Positions 58,365 through 64,000 of a stretch of DNA of 64,000 nucleotides are shown here, piece after piece. Source of the DNA: a virus; IMG/VR virus record IMGVR_UViG_3300042939_000736, positions 226,711 through 290,710 of that record. One strand, given 5' to 3'. Numbering within the stretch: the stretch's first letter is position 1; every line of letters begins with the position of its first letter. The notes beneath the pieces are model-generated. The model had not been told where the DNA came from, searched no databases, and worked only from the letters and a program-made list of their open reading frames with translations. The position numbers were made by a program, and so were the translations under genes.

Positions 58365-58755
58365 TGGTGGAGGCGGAGGGACTCGAACCCTCGTCCATAA
58401 TATCCTGTCAGATAAGGACTACATGTTTAGGTTGATATTTTCTAATATCCCAAAATAGTTGATTTGTTCTTCACCATCGTAAATCAACAACCAATGGTCC
58501 CGAATCGGATTTAGAGAGCCATCCGGTGTGCTCTATCAAACTACGACTTCTGTTGCTAGGTTATATGTCTGCCGACCCCCCGTTTCCGTAAACTTCTTAA
58601 GCTACAGTAACTTCAGAACCTCTTACTAATCCAAGAGTTTCCATTTTGTTTAGCACATTGCCAGTTGTTTTCTAAGTCAGTTTTTAAAGAGATTAACTCA
58701 GTCCCTACATGCCCTTATTCTTCAGCCAATACCTGTCAAATCCAAAAACGCCCCC
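58365..58755 (-). ncRNA. ssrA: Transfer-messenger RNA (tmRNA)
   Basis: The ends form the tmRNA acceptor stem GGGGGCG/CGCCTCC, followed by A and an encoded CCA. The 5' part continues TTTTTGGATTTGACAGG, a conserved tmRNA block, and the 3' part has GGTTCGAGTCCC as T arm. Size 391 bases is typical. The most likely tag frame runs from 58662 to 58597 and would encode GNVLNKMETLGLVRGSEVTV, then A and a TAA stop; the resume codon is inferred. The tag is longer than the usual Bacteroidota tag and ends VTVA, not LAA. tmRNA frees stalled ribosomes and marks the product for proteolysis. Confidence 0.93.
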
Positions 58756-58847
58756 ATATTTTCAATGAACTTTTAATATAAATATTATAAGTACAAATAT
58801 AAGTACTATTTTAATTATATCCAAATTTGGGTATATTTATTTTTAAG

Positions 58848-59927
58848 ATGTCTGAACACAGTGAAATATACGATTTTTTGAAAAAAGTTTCCAAAGGTGA
58901 CACATCATTTATGCCATATAGTAGATGGAATTTACCTTACCCAATTTATGATATAAAGTATAACAGCCAATCACCAGCGTCAAGTGTTATTTGGATTGAA
59001 TTTGAAAATACCGAAAAATATTTAAATGCCTTAGGGATCGATGATGATGAAGATATATTTGTTTGGAATAGATTTATGGAAAATTACTATTATGACGATT
59101 ATGATTACTACCGTTATGAAGAAGATTGGAAAGAAGGTTATATTATAAAAGATTTCAATCCTGAAAACATCCGATTAGTTGAAAATATACTTATGTTATC
59201 TAATCCTTCATTAAGTCTAGATATTAATAATGATGAAAGTTGTTCTAATGTTTCCTTGTATTTGTCAAGAAGATTTGATGATATTGATTACATTATTAGT
59301 GAATTTGGTAATCTAAATGAAGATTGTAAACGAAGAGCGGTAGTTGACGTTTTAGATAATGAAACTAAAAATCCATTTCGTAAATTTGGTATCACTGAAA
59401 TTTATAAAAGACACAGATTCAAAACTACTGTTAATGTGTTATTACATTGGTATAACGTAATTGACAATAAAGAATTAGACCTAATTGAATTATTACAAGA
59501 ACTACTGAAAAAATTTGATAATGAAAGTAGAGGTAATTGGTATGAGTTAGAATATAATGTTTGGTGTGATGATTTTGACAATGAATCGTTTCAAAAGGAA
59601 ACAAAAAGAAACTTAGAAAAAATTATAGAAAATTTGGAAGAAAGTATTGAAGGAAAGGTTGATCTTGAAACAATAAATTCCTTATATAATAAAGTCATAA
59701 GTTTGGGTGGGTTTGGTAGATGGATTAATATTAAAGAAAAGAAAGCTGAAGTTAACTTTAGAGATTTGGATACTAAAAAAGGGATACTAAAATTTTACTA
59801 TAGAAGCCCACAAACCGGAAAGGCAACTGAAGAAAGGTCTGTCAAAAATTTGGAAGAACTCAACTTATCACTTTATCAACCTGAGCTTTTTGAGCATGTA
59901 AAAAAAATCAAGAAAATTATATTGTAA
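58848..59927 (+). CDS. Hypothetical protein, 359 aa
   Basis: The ATG at 58848 follows GGGTATATTTATTTTTAAG. The protein is acidic and aromatic (ENYYYDDYDYYRYEEDW) in the first third and helical after. No motif recognised. It stands alone between the tmRNA gene and the peptidase gene. Confidence 0.65.
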   Translation: MSEHSEIYDFLKKVSKGDTSFMPYSRWNLPYPIYDIKYNSQSPASSVIWIEFENTEKYLNALGIDDDEDIFVWNRFMENYYYDDYDYYRYEEDWKEGYIIKDFNPENIRLVENILMLSNPSLSLDINNDESCSNVSLYLSRRFDDIDYIISEFGNLNEDCKRRAVVDVLDNETKNPFRKFGITEIYKRHRFKTTVNVLLHWYNVIDNKELDLIELLQELLKKFDNESRGNWYELEYNVWCDDFDNESFQKETKRNLEKIIENLEESIEGKVDLETINSLYNKVISLGGFGRWINIKEKKAEVNFRDLDTKKGILKFYYRSPQTGKATEERSVKNLEELNLSLYQPELFEHVKKIKKIIL

Positions 59928-59956
59928 TTGTTAATTAATTTTCATAAATTTGTATA

Positions 59957-60742
59957 ATGGAAAGAAATTATAATTTACTCAAAGAAGTTTTGTCGGTGCC
60001 GTCTAAGACTTATCAAGAAGATTTGTTAATACAATTTATTTGTGATTGGTTGGACCAAAACAATTTTGATTACTTTGTTGATGATTTATATAATATTTAT
60101 GTAACTAAACAAACTGATGAATCTGTTGAGTTTTTTCCTTGTGTAGTTGCACACACAGATACTGTACACAACATAGATAAAATAAATGTAAAAGAAGAAA
60201 TGTTACCTGACGCCCAAGGTAATGTAAAACTTTCTTTAAAAGCTTATAATGACGAAGGTAATCCTACAGGTATTGGTGGTGATGATAAGTGTGGTGTTTA
60301 TGCTTGTTTAGAATTATTGAAAGAAATACCCAATTTAAAAGCTGCTTTTTTTGTGGCTGAAGAAACGGGATGTAAAGGGTCTTTCAATGCGGATCCAAAT
60401 TTCTTTTCAAATGTTGGTTATGTAATTCAATTTGATGCTCCCGAAAACAACATGATTTCAGAATTCCTTATGAACAGACCAATGTTTGATAGAAATAGTG
60501 AATTTTTTAATGTTGGTGGTAAATTAATTACTGAACATTTTCCAAGTGACACAAAATATCACAAACATCCTTACACGGACATTTATCCTTTGAACCAAAA
60601 ATTTGGTATGTCATGTTTTAATGTTTCCATAGGTTACTACAATTACCACACAAAAAACGAATATGTTGTCGTAGATGACACCTATAATGGAATCAAGGTT
60701 GGTAAGTTAATGATTGAAGAATTAGGTTGTACTAAACATTAA
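59957..60742 (+). CDS. M20/M42-type zinc aminopeptidase or tripeptidase-like, 261 aa
   Basis: VVAHTDTVHNI (first metal His/Asp), GIGGDDKCGVYACLEL (second metal Asp), FVAEETGCKGS (catalytic Glu-Glu) and a late H-T-K-N-E block match the co-catalytic zinc peptidases of the M20/M28/M42 clan; the length is short, so the lid domain may be reduced. It would trim peptides, perhaps those made by the adjacent Clp system. TAAATTTGTATAATG precedes it, a host-like box. Confidence 0.85.
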   Translation: MERNYNLLKEVLSVPSKTYQEDLLIQFICDWLDQNNFDYFVDDLYNIYVTKQTDESVEFFPCVVAHTDTVHNIDKINVKEEMLPDAQGNVKLSLKAYNDEGNPTGIGGDDKCGVYACLELLKEIPNLKAAFFVAEETGCKGSFNADPNFFSNVGYVIQFDAPENNMISEFLMNRPMFDRNSEFFNVGGKLITEHFPSDTKYHKHPYTDIYPLNQKFGMSCFNVSIGYYNYHTKNEYVVVDDTYNGIKVGKLMIEELGCTKH

Positions 60743-60771
60743 AAAAGGAGGACTTTTAATCCTCCTTTTTC
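60741..60771. terminator. Bidirectional terminator
   Basis: AAAAAGGAGGA, loop, TCCTCCTTTTT between converging peptidase and Clp genes; it overlaps the last codons of the Clp gene. Confidence 0.8.
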
Positions 60772-62816
60772 TTTCTACCTTTTTTCTTGGGTTCAGGTTT
60801 AGATCTATCTTCTATACTTATTGTTTGTGTTTCTCCTTCTCCCTCAACAAATAACATATAATCAGTTCCTTCGACAACTTCGTTTGTTAGAATTTTTTCA
60901 GAAATAAGATCTTCTATTTTATCTTGTATTGCTCTTTTTATTGGTCTTGCACCATATTGGTCATCAAACCCAACTTTTGATATGAAATCAATGACAGAAT
61001 TTTCATATGAAACTTTGTATTTCATAGATGATAATCTAGAAATGAGTTTATCAATTTCTAATTTAACAATTTTATCTATGTGATCTTTTTTAAGTGAATT
61101 AAAAATAATAACGTCATCAATTCTATTTAAAAATTCAGGTGCAAAAAACTTACTTAATTCTTTTTTAAGAATGTCTCTTTTATATTCTTCTTGGATTGCA
61201 TCACTATTATTATTTGTTTTAAAACCAACACCACTACCAAAATCCTGTAATTTCTTTACCCCAATATTTGATGTCATAATTATTAGGCAATTTTTGAAAT
61301 TTATTTTTCTGCCTAATCCGTCAGTTAAATGGCCATCATCCAACAATTGAAGTAATGTGGAAAAAACATCTTTATTTGCCTTTTCAATTTCATCAAACAA
61401 AATTACAGAATAAGGTTTGTTCTTTACTTGCTCTGTTAATTGACCCCCTTCTTCATGACCAACGTATCCTGGTGGTGATCCTATCAAACGTGAAATGGTA
61501 TGTTTTTCTTGAAACTCACTCATATCTACCCTAATTAAACTATCTTCACTACCAAATATTTCTTTTGCCAATTGTTTTGCTAAAAAAGTTTTACCAACAC
61601 CTGTTGATCCTAAAAATATAAAAGAACCAATTGGTCTATTTGGATCTTTTATACCTACCCTATTTCTTCTTATAGATTTAGAAATTTTACCTACAGCTTC
61701 TTCCTGTCCAATTACATTTTTATTTAATGTTGTTTCAAGATTGACTAAAGAATTTTTTTCATCAATGTTTATTTTACTAACAGGAATTTTAGTCATGTTG
61801 GACACAACTTCGTAAATTAGTTCTTCAGGTATACCCCTTTTACTATTTTTAAGGTCTTCTTCAAATTTCTTTTTTTCTTCTTCAAGTTTTAAGAGAATAC
61901 TTCTTTCACGATCCCTAAGTTCTGCCGCTTGTTCATAATTTTGTTTTTTTATGACATTAAGTTTTTCTTGTTTAATTTCTTGGGCTTCTATTTTCAATTT
62001 TTCAATTGACTCGGGTAGTTTAATATCTATTTGCATTCGTGACCCAACCTCATCTAAAATATCAAAAGCTTTATCTGGAAATTCCCGATCGGTAATATAT
62101 CTATCCGCTAGCTCAACACATAACCAAAGTGAATCATCAGTGTAATTAACTTTGTGATGTTCTTCATACTTCGATTTACTTTGTTTCAGAATTTCAAAAG
62201 TTTCTTCTTTTGTTGATGGATCTACAATAATTTTTTGAAACCGTCTTTCTAAAGCCCCATCTTTTTCGAAATGTTTTCTATACTCATCTAAAGTGGTTGC
62301 TCCAATACACTGTATTTCACCTCTTGAAAGTGCTGGTTTAAATATGTTTGATGCATCCAAAGAACCCGAGCTATTACCGGCACCAACCATAGTGTGAATT
62401 TCGTCGATAAAAAGAATAATGTTAGGCGTGTTTTGAAGTTCTTCTATTATAACTTTCATTCTTTCTTCAAACTGACCTCTATATTTTGTTCCAGCAACAA
62501 TAGAATTTATATCTAAGGAAACTATCCTTTTATCTACTAAATTTTTTGGACAATCGCCACTATAAATCATCATTGCCAAACCTTCTGCAATTGCCGTTTT
62601 ACCTGCACCTGGTTCTCCAATAATAATAGGATTATTTTTCTTTCTTCTTGAAAGAACTTGAGCAATCCTAAAAATTTCTTTTTCTCTACCAATTACTGGA
62701 TCTAATTTACCTTGTTCGGCAAGTTTAATTAAATCTTTACTAAAATTGTCTAAAACAGGCGTTCCACCATCTGTCTTTTTTTTGTTTTTTTCATTATCAT
62801 CTACAAAATCTAACAT
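60756..62816 (-). CDS. clpC: ClpC-like AAA+ unfoldase without N domain, 686 aa
   Basis: Two AAA+ modules: Walker A at 67-74 (GEPGAGKT), Walker B ILFIDEIH near 138, and Walker A at 403-410 (GSTGVGKT) with VILFDEIEKA. A UVR motif lies between them (~287-310, KKQNYEQAAELRDRERSIL), which marks ClpC rather than ClpA or ClpB. VGF at 530-532 fits the ClpP-docking loop, so the product can probably feed host ClpP. The usual N-terminal Clp_N repeats are missing. The Lys/Glu-rich tail is extra. Divergent from the UVR adaptor gene across a short promoter region. Confidence 0.92.
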   Translation of the reverse strand: MLDFVDDNEKNKKKTDGGTPVLDNFSKDLIKLAEQGKLDPVIGREKEIFRIAQVLSRRKKNNPIIIGEPGAGKTAIAEGLAMMIYSGDCPKNLVDKRIVSLDINSIVAGTKYRGQFEERMKVIIEELQNTPNIILFIDEIHTMVGAGNSSGSLDASNIFKPALSRGEIQCIGATTLDEYRKHFEKDGALERRFQKIIVDPSTKEETFEILKQSKSKYEEHHKVNYTDDSLWLCVELADRYITDREFPDKAFDILDEVGSRMQIDIKLPESIEKLKIEAQEIKQEKLNVIKKQNYEQAAELRDRERSILLKLEEEKKKFEEDLKNSKRGIPEELIYEVVSNMTKIPVSKINIDEKNSLVNLETTLNKNVIGQEEAVGKISKSIRRNRVGIKDPNRPIGSFIFLGSTGVGKTFLAKQLAKEIFGSEDSLIRVDMSEFQEKHTISRLIGSPPGYVGHEEGGQLTEQVKNKPYSVILFDEIEKANKDVFSTLLQLLDDGHLTDGLGRKINFKNCLIIMTSNIGVKKLQDFGSGVGFKTNNNSDAIQEEYKRDILKKELSKFFAPEFLNRIDDVIIFNSLKKDHIDKIVKLEIDKLISRLSSMKYKVSYENSVIDFISKVGFDDQYGARPIKRAIQDKIEDLISEKILTNEVVEGTDYMLFVEGEGETQTISIEDRSKPEPKKKGRKKKED

Positions 62817-62896
62817 ATATAAAATTTTATTTTAAAAGTAATTATAAGAAAAGTACTAGTCAATACTTGTCTTTTTGTCAGGTTCTTTTAGTATTA

Positions 62897-62913
62897 TATG
62901 ACAAAATGTCATA
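62897..62913. promoter_or_regulatory. Palindrome in Clp/UVR divergent promoter region
   Basis: TATGACA-AAA-TGTCATA: perfect 7-base arms with 3-base spacer, in the 159-base gap between the two divergent genes. Candidate operator for shared control. Confidence 0.4.
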
Positions 62914-62975
62914 GTTTAAACTTTGGCATATTTTTAATGTTAAAAAAATAAAATAAACTTATAAAAAATAAAAAA

Positions 62976-63353
62976 ATGTTTAATTGGAATAAATTTGACA
63001 AACTTTTTAATGAAATGTTTAATTCTTCTTTTGATGGGTTTTCTTTTGATGAAAATAAATGGCAAAAAAGAACCTATAAATCACCAGATGGAAGTATTTC
63101 TATGACTTACTTCACTCATTCACCTAAAGTAAGTAATCAATCTAATGAAATAGAATTACTTAAACAAAAACTTGATTTGGCGGTTGAAGAACAAAACTTT
63201 GAAGATGCCGTAAAATTACGTGATGAAATTAAAAATTTGGAAATTAATCAAGAAAAAATTTCAGAACTAAAAAATAAATTAGATGAATGTGTAAAAAATC
63301 AAGATTTTGAAAGTGCTATAGAATATAGGGATCAAATAAAAAGCTTGAAATAA
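62976..63353 (+). CDS. Double-UVR protein, possible ClpC adaptor (McsA-like), 125 aa
   Basis: Two UVR repeats: LLKQKLDLAVEEQNFEDAVK and LRDEI (~60-90), then ELKNKLDECVKNQDFESAIE and YRDQI (~95-123). The N-terminal half (NWNKFDKLFNEMF...KWQKRTYKSPDGSISMTYF) resembles no known adaptor, and McsA zinc fingers are absent. UVR domains bind UvrB, ClpC and each other. Its position next to a UVR-containing ClpC argues that it recruits substrates to it. Confidence 0.8.
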   Translation: MFNWNKFDKLFNEMFNSSFDGFSFDENKWQKRTYKSPDGSISMTYFTHSPKVSNQSNEIELLKQKLDLAVEEQNFEDAVKLRDEIKNLEINQEKISELKNKLDECVKNQDFESAIEYRDQIKSLK

Positions 63354-63356
63354 ATT

Positions 63357-63377
63357 ATCCACCGAAAGGTGGATTTT
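63357..63377 (+). terminator. Terminator hairpin
   Basis: ATCCACC-GAAA-GGTGGATTTTTT. Confidence 0.85.
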
Positions 63378-63411
63378 TTATTTATATCAATTATTTTAAT
63401 TAAAAAAAATT

Positions 63412-63654
63412 ATGGCAATACTAAAAGAAGAAATAATAGGAACAAAAATCATAAATGAAATCCAATCATCAAATTTAGTTAAAACAGAGTATGATGTTGA
63501 GACTAAAAAATTAATTGCTGAATTCAAAAACGGTATTAAGTATGTTTATGAAGATGTACCACATCAAAAATATACAGAATTCAGAATGGCGCCATCCCAA
63601 GGAACTTACTTTAACAAAAACATTTCAAAGGTTTTCAAATATTCAAAAGTGTAA
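63412..63654 (+). CDS. KTSC domain protein, 80 aa
   Basis: VETKKLIAEFKNGIKYVYED, VPHQKYTEFRMAPSQGTYFN and KNISKVFKY follow the KTSC domain, a small fold common in phages and bacteria and linked to RNA-associated proteins. Function in this phage unknown. Confidence 0.8.
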   Translation: MAILKEEIIGTKIINEIQSSNLVKTEYDVETKKLIAEFKNGIKYVYEDVPHQKYTEFRMAPSQGTYFNKNISKVFKYSKV

Positions 63655-63673
63655 GTTCAAAGTATTTATTAGT

Positions 63674-64000
63674 ATGGATACTCAAGATATTATTAAAAGT
63701 TTTGATGCACAGGAAGAGCTTAATCCAAAAATTTGGGAAAAAAAAGGTAATGACTATACCATGAATCCTGAAGTTAGAACTAAACTTTTAGAAATCGCAG
63801 AACTTTTCATTGATTTTTTAGGGATTGATGTTTTAATAACTGACATTATAATGATCGGTTCATTGGTTAATTATAATTGGTCTAAATATTCAGATGTTGA
63901 TCTTCACATTGTTGTAAATTATGGTCAGTTCCCTGACAATACAAAAGAACTCTACGTAGAATTTTTTGATTTAAAAAAGGTAGTTTTTAATGATAGACAC
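63674..64000 (+). CDS. Nucleotidyltransferase-like protein (partial, 3' end missing)
   Basis: IIMIGSLVNYNWSKYSDVDL and HIVV form the G-S-x(10)-D-x-D motif of the DNA polymerase beta-type nucleotidyltransferases (first two metal-binding Asp). 109 codons are visible. It could add nucleotides to RNA or protein, or act as a toxin-type enzyme. AGTATTTATTAGT precedes the start. Confidence 0.75.
   Translation, partial: MDTQDIIKSFDAQEELNPKIWEKKGNDYTMNPEVRTKLLEIAELFIDFLGIDVLITDIIMIGSLVNYNWSKYSDVDLHIVVNYGQFPDNTKELYVEFFDLKKVVFNDRH

Noticed and set aside
62850-62885. TTGACT and TATAAT words upstream of the Clp gene (minus strand)
   Set aside because: They are only about 11 bases apart, too close for a sigma-70 type promoter.
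1-64000. Stop codon reassignment, known in some large phages
   Set aside because: TAA, TGA and TAG all end well-formed genes (for example TAG at 12441 and 30865), and no suppressor tRNA was found.
1-64000. Bacterial chromosome or integrated prophage origin
   Set aside because: There is no housekeeping block, integrase or attachment site; gene density, leader-bearing proteins and the tRNA/tmRNA set fit a large lytic phage, though a 64 kb view cannot exclude a prophage.

Overview
The window looks like part of the genome of a large (jumbo-type) tailed phage that infects a member of the Bacteroidota, probably a flavobacterium-like host. Reasons: genes are densely packed, very AT-rich, mostly short and often overlap at ATGA. 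Virion-type cell-wall enzymes, endolysin and holin candidates, a large tRNA island and a tmRNA are present, and no integrase or housekeeping cluster is visible. The host group is suggested by promoters of the Bacteroidota form (TTTG, about 19-20 bases, TAnnTTTG), by the absence of Shine-Dalgarno sites, and by a secreted protein with SprB-like repeats and a type-B type IX secretion C-terminus. Both ends cut genes. All calls rest on reading motifs by eye; no database search was run.

Layout. 1-34.5 kb is a mostly plus-strand region of virion or accessory proteins. More than twenty start with a short leader (MK-[IVF]-hydrophobic-x-[ST/N]-E, an amphipathic helix, then I/L/V-x-E), fused to unrelated bodies: M23 peptidase, NlpC/P60, OmpA-like, lysozymes and very large proteins at 26.2-34.5 kb. 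It resembles the capsid-targeting propeptides of T4 internal proteins. Single genes run the other way among them: two secreted CAP-like proteins, an FKBP isomerase, a small holin candidate, and GMP reductase plus a thioesterase. 34.7-37.8 kb is a glycan cassette (three glycosyltransferase-type genes and a sugar O-methyltransferase-type gene). 38.3-44.6 kb is an RNA island with at least 26 recognisable tRNAs covering all twenty amino acids, three anomalous tRNA-like RNAs, and seven further structured segments closed by 6-9 bp helices.

46.2-52.2 kb is the most striking operon: a GAF-PAS membrane histidine kinase, a secreted coiled-coil protein, a second membrane histidine kinase with a nearly identical phosphoacceptor region, a receiver protein, a coiled-coil membrane protein, then a GH19 endolysin and a holin-like protein. 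This looks like a phage-encoded two-component system wired into the lysis cassette. 52.3-57.6 kb holds more leader-bearing enzymes and a ~0.99 kb non-coding RNA with its own strong promoter, boxA-like element and terminator. 58.4-58.8 kb is a complete tmRNA gene. 59-64 kb carries an M20/M42-type peptidase, a ClpC-like unfoldase that keeps the ClpP-binding VGF motif, a divergent UVR-repeat protein like a Clp adaptor, a KTSC protein and a truncated nucleotidyltransferase.

Two promoter styles can be told apart. Many leader-bearing and lysis genes have ATATTTATAA just upstream, probably a phage late element. The CAP-like genes, the RNA island and several small genes instead have host-like TAnnTTTG boxes, suggesting early transcription by host polymerase.
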